DNA from: Kitasatospora sp. MAA19
GTDB taxonomy: Bacteria > Actinomycetota > Actinomycetes > Streptomycetales > Streptomycetaceae
NCBI RefSeq assembly: GCF_029894125.1
Contig: NZ_JARXYZ010000015.1
Span: forward strand, 62,001-126,000
Direction: 5' to 3'
Length of the DNA stretch: 64,000 nt
Shown: positions 54,144 to 63,142 of the stretch, one piece after another
Position numbering within the stretch: position 1 is the stretch's first letter
Layout of the letters: each line of letters starts with the position of its first letter
The notes under the pieces: generated by a model
The model's database searches: none
Told to the model about the DNA's origin: nothing
What the model saw: only the letters and a program-made list of their open reading frames with translations
Made by a program: the position numbers and the translations under genes

Positions 54144-54497
54144 ATGTTCGCCACCCCCGACGAGTCCTTCCGGCGCTCCCCCGACGAGCCGGCCGGCTGC
54201 CCGCTGCCCGGCATCGTCGCCGCGTTCACGCCCCGGCTGGCCGAGTTCGCCTTCGAACCCGGCTTCGTCGCGGCGGTCGACCAGCACGCCGCGATGCTGC
54301 GGGAACTGCTGTACGCGCAGGGGCCGGAGCTGACGCCCCGGCCCCTGGACCGTGAGGAACTGTCGGACTACGCGCTGGGCTTCCTCGACGCGCTCACCGA
54401 GATCGGCTGGCGGGAGCCGGTGGGGTACGACTACGCGGTGATCCGGCTGACCGCGGTCTGCTGGCTGGTGCGCGAGGACGGCCTGCTGCGGGCCTGA
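54144..54497 (+). CDS. Hypothetical protein (DUF6401-like)
   Basis: A 117-residue protein with [16 protein letters not shown] and [14 protein letters not shown] segments, a pattern I associate loosely with DUF6401, a small actinobacterial family. No catalytic motif, no membrane segment. It is divergent from the oxidoreductase gene and convergent with the membrane protein after it. Confidence 0.55.
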   Translation: MFATPDESFRRSPDEPAGCPLPGIVAAFTPRLAEFAFEPGFVAAVDQHAAMLRELLYAQGPELTPRPLDREELSDYALGFLDALTEIGWREPVGYDYAVIRLTAVCWLVREDGLLRA

Positions 54498-54518
54498 CCC
54501 GCCGGGCCGCCGGGTCGG

Positions 54519-55328
54519 TCAGCTCGGCTGGTCGCCCGGGCGACCCGGATCGATGCCCGGCGCGGGCGGGGTGGCCTGGGTGGTCGGCCGAACCGGCTGG
54601 TTGGCCAGGGCGTCCGCCCGGCCCGCCTGGTAGGCGCTGCCGCGCAGCTTGGCGCTCTCCTGCTCGGCGTTGTCCAGCCAGCGCTCCCAGCGCTGGCGCA
54701 TCGGCATGATCAGACCGCCGCCGACGCCGACCACCAGCACGCCGGTGATCGTGGCGAGCGCCGCGATCAGCACCGGACCGGTGATCGCGGTGGCGATCCC
54801 GGCCTGGCCGAGCGCCGCGATGACACCGAGCGCGACGATGAACGCCCAGGCGATCCGGGAGACCGCCCGGCCGTACGAGGCGCCGGAGAGCGCGTTGCCC
54901 ACGATGTCCCGCACGCCGTTGGCGATGGCCATCGCGACCACCACGATCACGACCGCCACGATGCCCTTGGGCAGCCAGGCCACGATGCTGTGGATCATCA
55001 CGCTGATCGGGTTGGGACCGAAGACCCCGAACGCCAGCTGCAACGCCATCAGCAGGACCACGTAGTAGACGATCTTGCAGATGATGCCGGTCATGTCGTA
55101 CTTCGACCCGCTCAGATAGCGAGTCATCCCGGCCCGCTCGGCGACCTTCTCCGAGCCGACCCGGCGCAGCACCCGGTCCAGCACCTTGGCGACGGCCTTC
55201 GCCACGAACCAGCCGATGACCAGGATCGCCAGGAAGGCGATGAACTGCGGGATGAATTTCGCGATCTTGGACCAGGCGTCGGTGAAACCCGACCCGAAGT
55301 CCACGGAGAGTGCGAGCTGCTGAGCCAC
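54519..55328 (-). CDS. Mechanosensitive-channel-like membrane protein
   Basis: A 269-residue membrane protein with four or five hydrophobic helices: IPQFIAFLAILVIGWFV, IICKIVYYVVLLMALQ, GIVAVVIVVVAMAIANGV, and two later pairs including AFIVALGVIAALGQAGI. The pattern with R-D-I-V-G-N after the third helix fits small MscS/CmpX-like proteins with conserved TM helices; the usual C-terminal MscS beta domain is absent and the end is a short charged tail. GTG 55326-55328 follows GGAGGACTCC. Longer upstream starts are not conserved. Confidence 0.75.
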   Translation of the reverse strand: MAQQLALSVDFGSGFTDAWSKIAKFIPQFIAFLAILVIGWFVAKAVAKVLDRVLRRVGSEKVAERAGMTRYLSGSKYDMTGIICKIVYYVVLLMALQLAFGVFGPNPISVMIHSIVAWLPKGIVAVVIVVVAMAIANGVRDIVGNALSGASYGRAVSRIAWAFIVALGVIAALGQAGIATAITGPVLIAALATITGVLVVGVGGGLIMPMRQRWERWLDNAEQESAKLRGSAYQAGRADALANQPVRPTTQATPPAPGIDPGRPGDQPS

Positions 55329-55500
55329 GGAGTCCTCCACTCGGTGACACGGCGCCACGAGCGGCGCGCGCTGCCCCCCACCCTTCGTGGATAGCAGCCC
55401 CCCGCCCGGCCCGCGCGCGCCTGGTCCCCGGGCTGCTCCCCTCGGGCGAACGGCCCCGTCGACACCACGCGTAAAGTGGCGGTCAAGGGGGCGGGACGGG

Positions 55501-56283
55501 GTGGGACAGGACGGTGCGGGTGTGAGCGGCGAAACGGTGGACGGCGGTACGGCGACCGGCAGCGCGGCGACCGCGCACCCGGCCCTGCGCTGGCGGGTGC
55601 GGCCCGAGGCGCCGCGCGCCGCCGTCCTGGTGCTGCACGGCGGCGAGGAGCACAATTTCTCCCGGCCCGGGCCGATCAACCTGCCGCTGCTGCGGATGCA
55701 CGGCTTCCTGCGCTCCCTGTCCAGGGACACCGCCGGCGCCGACGTGGCCGTCGGTACCGTCCGCTACCGCCACCGGGGCTGGAACGGGCAGCGCGCCGAC
55801 GCCGCCCAGGACGCCCTCGCCGCACTCGACGAGCTGGCCCGGGAGCTGGGCGGGGTGCCGACCGTCCTGGTCGGGCACTCGATGGGCGGGCGCGCGGCCC
55901 TGCGGGCCGGCGGGCACCCGGCCGTCACCGGCCTGGTCGCGCTCGCCCCCTGGTGCCCGCCCGAGGACCCCTGCGAGCACCTGGCCGACCGGGACGTCCT
56001 GCTGCTGCACGGCGACCGCGACAAGGTCACCCCGCCCGCCGAGACCCGCGCCTTCGCCGCCCGCAGCCGGGCCGCCGGCGCTCGCGTCTGCGGCTACACC
56101 GTCACCGGCAGCGGCCACGCCATGCTCCAGCGCATCCCCGACTGGCACCGCGCCACCACCCACCTCGCCACCGCCCTCCTCGGCCTGCGCCCCCTCCCCG
56201 CCGAGACCGCCTCCGCGCTCGCCCTCCCGCCCACCTCCCCCGAGGCCCTCACCCTCCCCCTCCCCCGCCAGCCGCGCAGCTGA
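55501..56283 (+). CDS. Alpha/beta hydrolase
   Basis: A 260-residue alpha/beta hydrolase with VLVLHGGEEHNF (oxyanion strand), VLVGHSMGGRAAL (nucleophile Ser), LLLHGDRDKVTPP (Asp) and a late GSGHAML (His). This is the dienelactone/lysophospholipase-like group. Two GTG starts, 55501 and 55522, are possible. Intracellular, without signal peptide. Substrate unknown. Confidence 0.8.
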   Translation: MGQDGAGVSGETVDGGTATGSAATAHPALRWRVRPEAPRAAVLVLHGGEEHNFSRPGPINLPLLRMHGFLRSLSRDTAGADVAVGTVRYRHRGWNGQRADAAQDALAALDELARELGGVPTVLVGHSMGGRAALRAGGHPAVTGLVALAPWCPPEDPCEHLADRDVLLLHGDRDKVTPPAETRAFAARSRAAGARVCGYTVTGSGHAMLQRIPDWHRATTHLATALLGLRPLPAETASALALPPTSPEALTLPLPRQPRS

Positions 56284-56325
56284 CGTGCGGTCGCGGGGGC
56301 CGAGACGGGGTGGACGGGGTGGGGG

Positions 56326-57249
56326 TCAGCGGGCGAGGCGGGCGAGGAGAGCGGAGGCTGCGGTGATGCCGAGGACGGTGGCCCCGGTGAGAACGGCGAA
56401 GTCCAGCGGGAGGTTGGCGCGGGTGCCGATCAGGAGGCCGCGGAGGGCGTCGACCTGGTAGCTGAGGGGGTTGGCGCGGCTGACGGCCTGGAGCCAGCCG
56501 GGCATCAGGTCCACCGGGTAGAGGGCGTTGGAACCGAAGAAGAGCGGCATGGTGATGGCCTGGCCGATGCCCATCAGGCGGTCGCGGGTGAGCACGATGC
56601 CGGCGATGGTCATCGAGAGGCAGGAGAAGAAGGCCGAGCCGAGCAGCACCGCGACCACGACGCCGAGCAGCCGCAGCGGGTTCCAGGTCATCGCGACCCC
56701 GAGCAGGGCGGCGATCACCACCACGACGACGGCCTGGATCACCGCCTTCACCCCGGCGGCGAAGGCCTTGCCGGTCACCAGTGCGGCGCGCGGGGTCGGG
56801 GTGACCAGCAGTTTGGTGAGCACCCCGGAGTCCCGCTCCCAGATGATCATGATGCCGTAGAAGATCGCGATGAACATCGCGGACTGGGCGATGATCCCGG
56901 GGGCCAGGTAGTCCAGGTAGGGGATGCCGCCGGTCGGGATGGCCTTGAGCCGGGTGAAGGTCTCGCCGAAGATCAGCAGCCACAGCGCCGGCTGCACGGC
57001 CCGGGTGTAGAGCTCGGTGCGGTCGTGGCGCAGCTTCTGCAGCTCGACCGTGCACATCGCCAGCACCCGGGCCGGCACCAGCCGCCAGCCGGTGCGGGCG
57101 CGCGGCGGGACGAGCAGCAGGCCGAGGTCGGGGCGGACGGCGGTCGCGGTCGCGGCACCGGCACCGGTGCCGGTGCCGGTGCCGGTGCGGACGGCGGGGC
57201 CCGGGGGCTCAGCGGACGCGGGAGGCGGTGCGGCGGGTGCGGCGGACAT
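56326..57249 (-). CDS. ABC-2 type transporter permease (DrrB-like)
   Basis: A 307-residue permease with six hydrophobic helices and ABC-2 features: LWLLIFGETF, LDYLAPGIIAQSAMF, ERDSGVLTKLLVTPTPR and a late NPLSYQVDALRGLL. It forms an exporter with the ATPase just upstream, whose end it overlaps by 41 bp. The N-terminus has a Thr-Gly repeat encoded by CGGTGC repeats (57150-57190). Such DrrAB-like pairs often export drugs or lipids. The substrate is probably whatever the MarR responds to. Confidence 0.92.
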   Translation of the reverse strand: MSAAPAAPPPASAEPPGPAVRTGTGTGTGAGAATATAVRPDLGLLLVPPRARTGWRLVPARVLAMCTVELQKLRHDRTELYTRAVQPALWLLIFGETFTRLKAIPTGGIPYLDYLAPGIIAQSAMFIAIFYGIMIIWERDSGVLTKLLVTPTPRAALVTGKAFAAGVKAVIQAVVVVVIAALLGVAMTWNPLRLLGVVVAVLLGSAFFSCLSMTIAGIVLTRDRLMGIGQAITMPLFFGSNALYPVDLMPGWLQAVSRANPLSYQVDALRGLLIGTRANLPLDFAVLTGATVLGITAASALLARLAR

Positions 57250-58078
57250 CGCTGAACTCTCCTTCCGAGGACTCGTTGCGGGCCAGGTCGCGGCCCGCGA
57301 AGTGGCGGAACACATCGTCCAGGCTGGGGGCGGTCTGCTGCGGGTCCTGCTCGCGGACCTGGGCCTTGAGCTCCTCCGGGGTGCCGAGCGCGCGGATCCG
57401 GCCGTGGTCCATGAGGGCGAGCCGGTCGCAGTACCAGTCGGCCTCGTCCATGTAGTGGGTGGTGACCAGTACGGTCATCCCGGTCGCCCGCCGGACCGCG
57501 TCGACGCACTCCCACACGCCGGTGCGGGCGATCGGGTCCAGGCCGATGGTGGGCTCGTCCATGACCAGCAGGCGCGGGGCGCTGACCAGGGCCTGGGCGA
57601 GTTCCAGGCGGCGCACCATGCCGCCGGAGTAGGTGCCGGCCATCCGGTCGGCCGCGTCGGTGAGGTCCACGGCGGCCAGCGCCTGGGAGACCCGCTCGCG
57701 GCGCTCGGCGTGCGGCACGTCGAAGACGCGGGCGAACAGCGCGACGTTCTCGCGGCCGGTCAGTCCGGAGTCCGCGGAGAGCTGCTGCGGCACGTAGCCG
57801 AGCAGTCGTCGGACCTCCATGCGCTGCCGGGCCGGGTCGTGGCCGAAGACCCGCACCATGCCGGCGCGGACCGGGAGCAGCGTGGTGATCGCGCGGATCG
57901 CGGTGGTCTTGCCCGCGCCGTTGGGGCCCAGCAGGCCGAAGACCTCGCCGGTGTGCACGGTCAGGTCGACGCCGTCGACGGCCCTGGTGCTCGCGCCCTT
58001 TCCGCGCCCGTGGTGGAAGGTGTACTCCAGACCCCGGCAGACCACCGCCTCGCCGACGCCGTTCTCGGCGGACGTCAT
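57209..58078 (-). CDS. ABC transporter ATP-binding protein (DrrA family)
   Basis: A 289-residue ATPase with Walker A GPNGAGKTT, Q-loop, signature YSGGM, Walker B LLVMDEPTIGLD and switch VTTHYMDEAD, then the C-terminal region typical of DrrA-type multidrug exporters. ATG 58076-58078 overlaps the stop of marR (ATGA), and the next gene is the cognate permease, so MarR-ATPase-permease is one operon. Confidence 0.95.
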   Translation of the reverse strand: MTSAENGVGEAVVCRGLEYTFHHGRGKGASTRAVDGVDLTVHTGEVFGLLGPNGAGKTTAIRAITTLLPVRAGMVRVFGHDPARQRMEVRRLLGYVPQQLSADSGLTGRENVALFARVFDVPHAERRERVSQALAAVDLTDAADRMAGTYSGGMVRRLELAQALVSAPRLLVMDEPTIGLDPIARTGVWECVDAVRRATGMTVLVTTHYMDEADWYCDRLALMDHGRIRALGTPEELKAQVREQDPQQTAPSLDDVFRHFAGRDLARNESSEGEFSDVRRTRRTASRVR

Positions 58079-58590
58079 CGTTTCTCCTCTCCCGGCGGGT
58101 TGCGCAGGCCCGCCGCCACCCCACGCAGGGCGGGCAGCGCGGCCGCCAGCGCCGCCCGGTCCTCGGCGGGCAGCCCGGCCACCACCTCCCCGACCAGTGC
58201 GGTGCGGCGGGCCCGCCAGACGTCGAGGCGTTCGACGGCCTCACCGGTCGCGTACAGCAGGGCGGCCCGGCGGTCGGCCGGGTCCACCTCGCGGCGCAGC
58301 AGCCCCAGCGAGACCAGCTGGTTGACCAGCGTGGAGACGGAGTTGCCGGCCAGGCACAGTTCCTCGGCCGCGTCGGACACCCGCAGCCCCGGCGCGTCGA
58401 TGACCAGGCGCAGCAGTTCGACCTGCGCCCCGCGCAGCCTCGGCTCGGTCAGGCCCTGTCGCAGCCGGCGCCGGACCAGGCGCTGGATCCCGACCAGCAG
58501 GGCGGAGAGTTCGTCGGTCGCACCGGGGTCGTCGACCGGGCGGAGGTCGGGGGCCGGTGCAGAAGTGAGCGTTTCCGGTGTCGCACCCAT
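58075..58590 (-). CDS. MarR family transcriptional regulator
   Basis: A 171-residue winged-helix regulator with the MarR pattern: RLRGAQVELLRLV, VSDAAEELCLAGNSVSTLVNQLVSLGLLRREVDPADRR wing and a helical dimerisation end. It is first in an operon with the ABC exporter. A palindrome stands 11 bp before its start codon, so autoregulation relieved by a drug-like ligand is likely. Confidence 0.94.
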   Translation of the reverse strand: MGATPETLTSAPAPDLRPVDDPGATDELSALLVGIQRLVRRRLRQGLTEPRLRGAQVELLRLVIDAPGLRVSDAAEELCLAGNSVSTLVNQLVSLGLLRREVDPADRRAALLYATGEAVERLDVWRARRTALVGEVVAGLPAEDRAALAAALPALRGVAAGLRNPPGEEKR

Positions 58591-58601
58591 ACCTCCGATG
58601 T

Positions 58602-58620
58602 TAGCTCTCAGTGAGAGCTA
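58602..58620. promoter_or_regulatory. MarR operator palindrome
   Basis: TAGCTCTCA-G-TGAGAGCTA, a perfect palindrome with 9-bp arms and a one-base centre, directly upstream of the MarR start. It is the obvious operator of the MarR-ABC operon. Confidence 0.8.
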
Positions 58621-58691
58621 TTCGTCCAGGGGTCGGACGGGACGGATCGGCGGACTGCCGGGCCGGGCGCGGCTGTGCGGATCTCGGGTGA

Positions 58692-58868
58692 CCGCGTACA
58701 GACCGGCCGCCGGCCACCACCGGCTCCGACTCGGCGGCCAGCGACTGGGCGCCCGGCTCCGACAAGGGGCAGTGCGCCTCGAACGAGTACGTCGCGGGTG
58801 TCGCCTTCACCTGGCGCCGGCTGCACGCCGGAGTCCCGGACGCGCTGCTCTGCCGCCCGTCGTCCTGA
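58692..58868 (+). pseudogene. Remnant C-terminus of a secreted protein
   Basis: In this frame the translation contains DWAPGSDKGQCASNEYVAGV and HAGVPDALLCRPSS before a stop. This looks like the end of the Cys-paired terminal domain found in secreted streptomycete proteins. Upstream the frame closes at 58689 with no start, so it is a decayed leftover within the 58591-58932 gap. Confidence 0.5.
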
Positions 58869-58932
58869 CCTCCCGCCGCCGGGGCCTGCCGCCTCTGGGG
58901 CCTCCCCCGCAGGCCCCAGCGGCGGCGGCGGT

Positions 58933-59523
58933 TCAGCCCAGCGAGGCCTGCGACTCCACGACCACGCCGTACAGGTCGCCGATCGTCGCGAGGGCGCCGG
59001 CGTGGAGCTGGGCGGCGCTCACCTGGGCGTCCGTCGAGGGGAGCGGGCGGGTCGCGCAGGCGTCGGCGACGACGGTCGGACGGTTGCCGCGCAGGAAGGC
59101 GCCCGCCGTGGTGAAGGCCACGCACATGTGGGTCATGAAGCCGGCGACCACGACGTCCTTGTGGCCGGCCTCGTCGAGCAGGGCGCCCAGGTCGGTGCCG
59201 ACGAAGGCGTCCGGGGCCTGCTTGACGACGACGGGCTCGCCCTCGGCCGCCGCCACGGCGGGGTGGATCTGCCCGATCTCGGCACGGATGTCGTACGGGG
59301 TGCCCGCGCCGCCGTCGTTGATCACGTGGATGACCTCGGCGCCCGCCTCGCGTGCCCGGGCCAGCAGGGCCGCGGCCGCGTCGAGCGCCTCCCGCCAACC
59401 CTCCAGCTCCATCACGCCGCGCGTGTAGGTGTTCTGGTAGTCGATCAGGATCAGCGTGGACGCGGCGAGCACGGCGGGCGTCTCGTCGAGGCCGTTCAGG
59501 GCGCGCAGGGTCGTCGCGGGCAT
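58933..59523 (-). CDS. Isochorismatase-like cysteine hydrolase
   Basis: A 196-residue cysteine hydrolase: Asp in LILIDYQN, Lys in VVVKQAPDAF and nucleophilic Cys in GFMTHMCV form the catalytic triad. Members hydrolyse isochorismate or nicotinamide-type amides; here no siderophore genes are near, so an amidase role is more likely. It is divergent from the GlxA-type regulator 117 bp away, and probably controlled by it. Confidence 0.9.
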   Translation of the reverse strand: MPATTLRALNGLDETPAVLAASTLILIDYQNTYTRGVMELEGWREALDAAAALLARAREAGAEVIHVINDGGAGTPYDIRAEIGQIHPAVAAAEGEPVVVKQAPDAFVGTDLGALLDEAGHKDVVVAGFMTHMCVAFTTAGAFLRGNRPTVVADACATRPLPSTDAQVSAAQLHAGALATIGDLYGVVVESQASLG

Positions 59524-59619
59524 GGGGGCACCACCTTCGGTTCGGTACGGGGAACGGGGCGGGCGGCGGCTGCGAGGGCTGCGGCGGCCCGCCTCCGGAA
59601 CGCTACGGCCGCTCGCCGG

Positions 59620-59657
59620 ATGTCGGCAATGCCGTCTAACATGCAGATTCCGACATC
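59620..59657. promoter_or_regulatory. Inverted repeat at the GlxA-type regulator start
   Basis: GATGTCGG (59620-59627) and CCGACATC (59650-59657) are perfect 8-bp arms around a 22-bp centre that holds the presumed ATG at 59641. It may be an autoregulatory site, in the divergent promoter region shared with the hydrolase gene. Confidence 0.45.
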
Positions 59658-60726
59658 GAGGGCCGACGGGGGTCGGCCAGAGCTGGTGGGGGCCGTGGAC
59701 GCCGCGCAACGCCTGATCGTCATCGTCCTGTTCGAGGGCGTCGACCTGCTCGACGTCACCGGGCCGCCCGAGGTGTTCTCCCTGGTCCGGCGGGAGACCG
59801 ACGACGCGACCGGCTACCGCGTCGTCCTCGCCGCCGCGACGGCGGACCCGGTCACCACCGCCGCCGGCGTGCGGATCCTGCCCGACCTCACCTTCGACGA
59901 GGCCGCCGCGGGCGGCATCGACACCCTGCTGGTGCCCGGCGCCGTCGAGGTGGACGACCTGCGCCGCGTCCACCCGCTCACCGACCCGGCCGTGGTCGAC
60001 TGGGTGCGCACGCTCGCCGGGCGCTCACGCCGGGTCGCCTCGGTCTGCGTCGGCGCGCACCTGCTCGCCGCCGCCGGACTCCTCGACGGCAAGCGCGCCA
60101 CCACCCACTGGTCGACCGCGGCGCAACTCGCCGCCGAGTACCCGGAGATCCAGGTCGACGCCGACCCGATCTTCATCCGCGAGGGCGACGTCTGGACGGG
60201 CGCGGGCATCAGCTCCTGCCTCGACCTCTCCCTCGCCCTGGTCACCGAGGACTTCGGCGAGGCCCTCGCCCTGCGCGTCGCCCGCCAGCTCGTGATGTAC
60301 CTCAAACGCCCCAGCGGCCAGAGCCAGTTCAGCGTCCCGCTGGAACCCGTCTCCACCACCCGGCGGGTCGAGGAGCTGCGCCACCACATCCTGCGCAACC
60401 TCACCGGCCGGCTCACCGTCCCCGACCTCGCCGCCCACGCCCACGTCAGCGAGCGGCAGTTGACCCGGATCTTCAAGACCGAGCTGGGCGCCACCCCGAG
60501 CGCCTACATCGAGTCGGCGCGGGTCGAACTCGCCCGCCACCAGCTCGAATCCACCGACGCCACGCTCGACCGCATCGCCACCGACTGCGGGTTCGGCACC
60601 CCGGACACCCTGGTCCGCGCCTTCCGCCGCCGCCTCGACACCACCCCGACCGAGTACCGCCACCGCTTCCGCACCACCGCGCCCGAAGCGCCGCGGCCCG
60701 GGGTCAGATCGGCAGCCGGACCGTGA
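59641..60726 (+). CDS. GlxA/FtrA-type AraC family transcriptional regulator
   Basis: A 361-residue regulator with an N-terminal DJ-1/PfpI (class-I amidotransferase-like) domain, IVIVLFEGVDLLDVTGPPEVF and nucleophile-elbow VASVCVGAHLLAAAGLL, and a C-terminal AraC pair of helix-turn-helices (LTVPDLAAHAHVSERQLTRIF and IATDCGFGTPDTLVRAFRR). Ligand unknown. ATG 59641 may have alternatives at 59620 or downstream, given the inverted repeat over it. Its 3' end overlaps the convergent histidine kinase gene by 23 bp. Confidence 0.9.
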   Translation: MQIPTSRADGGRPELVGAVDAAQRLIVIVLFEGVDLLDVTGPPEVFSLVRRETDDATGYRVVLAAATADPVTTAAGVRILPDLTFDEAAAGGIDTLLVPGAVEVDDLRRVHPLTDPAVVDWVRTLAGRSRRVASVCVGAHLLAAAGLLDGKRATTHWSTAAQLAAEYPEIQVDADPIFIREGDVWTGAGISSCLDLSLALVTEDFGEALALRVARQLVMYLKRPSGQSQFSVPLEPVSTTRRVEELRHHILRNLTGRLTVPDLAAHAHVSERQLTRIFKTELGATPSAYIESARVELARHQLESTDATLDRIATDCGFGTPDTLVRAFRRRLDTTPTEYRHRFRTTAPEAPRPGVRSAAGP

Positions 60727-62200
60727 ACACGGTGCGACCCGGCCGGCTGGCCGCGTCCACCTCGCCGCCGTGCGCCCGGACCACCGCCCGCACGATCGAC
60801 AGGCCGAGTCCGGTCGACCCGGTCGAGCGCGAGCGCGCCCGGTCCCCCCGGACGAACCGCTCGAACATCCGCTCCGCCAGCTCCGGCGCGATCCCCGGGC
60901 CGTCGTCGGCGACGGCCAGTCGCACCTCCTGCCCCGCGCGCTCCAGGCTCAGCTCGACCTCGGTACCGGGCGGGGTGTGGGTACGGGCGTTCGCCAGCAG
61001 GTTGACCACCACCTGGCTCAGCCGGTGCTCGTCCCCGCGGACCAGCACCGGCTCCTCGGGCAGTGCCAGGCGCCACCGGTGCTCGGGCCCGGCCGCCCGC
61101 GCGTCGGCCACCGCGCTCAGCGCGATCCGGGTCAGGTCCACCTCTGCGGCGGCCAGCGGCCGACCGGCGTCCAAGCGGGCGAGCAGCAGCAGGTCCTCGA
61201 CGATCGCCCCCATCCGCACCGCCTCGGCGTCGATCCGCTCCAGCGAGTGCCGCACCGGCCCGGGCACCGCACCGGGGTGGCGCAGCGCGAGTTCGGCGTG
61301 GCCGCGGACCGCCGCGACGGGGGTGCGCAACTCGTGGCTGGCGTCGGCGGCGAACGCCCGCAGCCGCTCCTCGACCGCGTGCCGACGGGCCAGGGCGTCG
61401 CCGACGTGGCCGAGCATCCGGTTGAGCGCCGCGCCGACCCGGCCGACCTCTGTGCGCGGGTCGTCGTCCGGCACCCGCTCGATCAGCGTGACGGCGCCGC
61501 TGGCGAGCGGCAGCGCGGCGACCCGCTCGGCCGTACCCACCACCCGCCCCAGCGGGCGCAGCGACCAGCGGACCCAGATCGCGCCGGCCGCCCAGGCGCC
61601 GGCCACGGCGATCGCGAAGACGGTCAGCTCCAGGGTCGCCAGCCGTTCCACGGTGTCCTCGGCCGGGCGCAGCGGCAGACCGCTGACCAGCACGTCACCG
61701 TCCCGGCCGGCCACCGCGCGCACCCGGTAGTGGCCCTGTACCCGGCCCAGGTCGACGCTGCGGGCCGGCCCGCCGACCGGCAGTGCGGCCAGCGCCTGCT
61801 GCGCGGCCGGTGAGAGCGTCACCCGGTCGTCGGCGTTGGGCCAGTCCGCATCGTCGGCGTCCCCGTCGACCACGCCCGCCGCGGTGGCCCGGCCGTCGAG
61901 CAGCCGGACGCCCAGGGTGCCCGGGGTCTGCGCCCGGGTGTCGGTGCCGCCGCCCTGGCCGGCGTGTTCCAGGCTGGCGGCGTAGCGGCCGCCGGAGTCG
62001 GCGAGCTGCTGGTCCAGGCGGTCCACCAGGAAGTGGTGCAGCGCCGCCGTGGTGGCGAGGCCGACCGCGGCGCAGGTGACCACCAGCAGCACCAGCAGGC
62101 CGGCGATCAGCCGGGCCCGCAGCGTACGCGGCAGCAGCCGGGCGGCCCGGGCCCGCGGCGTGCGCGCGACCGGGCCGCCGCTCACGGGGCCGCCGTTCAC
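60704..62200 (-). CDS. OmpR-type two-component sensor histidine kinase
   Basis: A 498-residue membrane kinase: first helix about 28-50, an extracytoplasmic loop of about 130 residues, second helix about 185-205, HAMP domain, HisKA His in ASHELRTPVAAVRGH and an ATPase domain with NLLANARTHT, DDGPGI and TGLGLSIV. GTG start overlaps the stop of the response-regulator gene (GTGA). Confidence 0.94.
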   Translation of the reverse strand: MNGGPVSGGPVARTPRARAARLLPRTLRARLIAGLLVLLVVTCAAVGLATTAALHHFLVDRLDQQLADSGGRYAASLEHAGQGGGTDTRAQTPGTLGVRLLDGRATAAGVVDGDADDADWPNADDRVTLSPAAQQALAALPVGGPARSVDLGRVQGHYRVRAVAGRDGDVLVSGLPLRPAEDTVERLATLELTVFAIAVAGAWAAGAIWVRWSLRPLGRVVGTAERVAALPLASGAVTLIERVPDDDPRTEVGRVGAALNRMLGHVGDALARRHAVEERLRAFAADASHELRTPVAAVRGHAELALRHPGAVPGPVRHSLERIDAEAVRMGAIVEDLLLLARLDAGRPLAAAEVDLTRIALSAVADARAAGPEHRWRLALPEEPVLVRGDEHRLSQVVVNLLANARTHTPPGTEVELSLERAGQEVRLAVADDGPGIAPELAERMFERFVRGDRARSRSTGSTGLGLSIVRAVVRAHGGEVDAASRPGRTVFTVRLPI

Positions 62201-62913
62201 GGGGCCGCCTTGATCAGGTAGCCGGCACCGCGCACCGTGTGGATCATCGGCGTCCGGCCCGCGTCCAGCTTCTTGCGCAGATAGCTGATGTACAGCTCGA
62301 CCACGTGCGCCTGCCCGCCGAAGTCGTACGACCAGACGGCGTCCAGGATCTGCGCCTTGCTGAGCACCTGCCGCGGGTGGTGCATGAGGTGGGCGAGCAG
62401 CGCGTACTCGGTCGGGCTGAGGTCGATCACCTCGCCGCCCCGGGTGACCTCGCGGGCCTGGTCGTCGAGGACGAGGTCGCCGAGCACCAGGGCGTGCGCG
62501 GGCGGCTGCCGCGACGCCCCCGGCGGGGCGGCGCGGCGCAGCAGTCCGCGCAGCCGGACCACCACCTCGGCCAGGCTGAACGGCTTGGTCACGTAGTCGT
62601 CGCCGCCCGCCGCGATGCCTGCGATCCGGTCCTCGACGGCGTCCCGGGCGGTGAGGAAGAGCACCCGGACCTCGGGCTGCTCGGCATGGATGCGGCGCAG
62701 CACCTCCATGCCGTCGAGGTCGGGAAGCATCATGTCGAGCACCACGGCGTGCGGGCGCCAGGCCGCCGCGGCCCGTACGGCGGCCAGGCCGGTGGTCTCG
62801 CCCACCGCCTGCCAGCCCTCGTAGCGGACCGCGCCGCAGACCACCTCCACCAGGTCCGGTTCGTCATCGACGACGAGGACCCGCCAGTCCCGCCGGTCGG
62901 CGCTGTCGTCCAT
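62197..62913 (-). CDS. OmpR-family response regulator
   Basis: A 238-residue regulator with receiver domain (VVDDEPD, phospho-Asp in VVLDMMLPDLDG, LTARDAVEDR, KPFSLAE) and an OmpR winged helix (LSPTEYALLAHLMHHPRQVLS, VVELYISYLRKKLD, IHTVRGAGYLI). It is first of the operon with the kinase. The neighbouring oxidoreductase gene, divergent by 229 bp, is a likely target. Confidence 0.95.
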   Translation of the reverse strand: MDDSADRRDWRVLVVDDEPDLVEVVCGAVRYEGWQAVGETTGLAAVRAAAAWRPHAVVLDMMLPDLDGMEVLRRIHAEQPEVRVLFLTARDAVEDRIAGIAAGGDDYVTKPFSLAEVVVRLRGLLRRAAPPGASRQPPAHALVLGDLVLDDQAREVTRGGEVIDLSPTEYALLAHLMHHPRQVLSKAQILDAVWSYDFGGQAHVVELYISYLRKKLDAGRTPMIHTVRGAGYLIKAAP

Positions 62914-63142
62914 GGTGCTCCCTCGGTGCGCGTGGTCGGCCGGGTTCATCCTGCCCGTCCCTGATGAGAAGGCCGTGAGACCCCGGGCCGCCCGTGGCGG
63001 CCGTCACAGCCACGCTGACCTGCGACGACGTGCCCGAGAGGGGTGAAGGCGGCGGGCCCGGTTCAGAGCCGGTTCAGAGGTTCGGCTGCGATCGTGGTGC
63101 GCCCCGGCGGTGCTCGCCCGCCGGGCCCGAAGGAGGATACCG

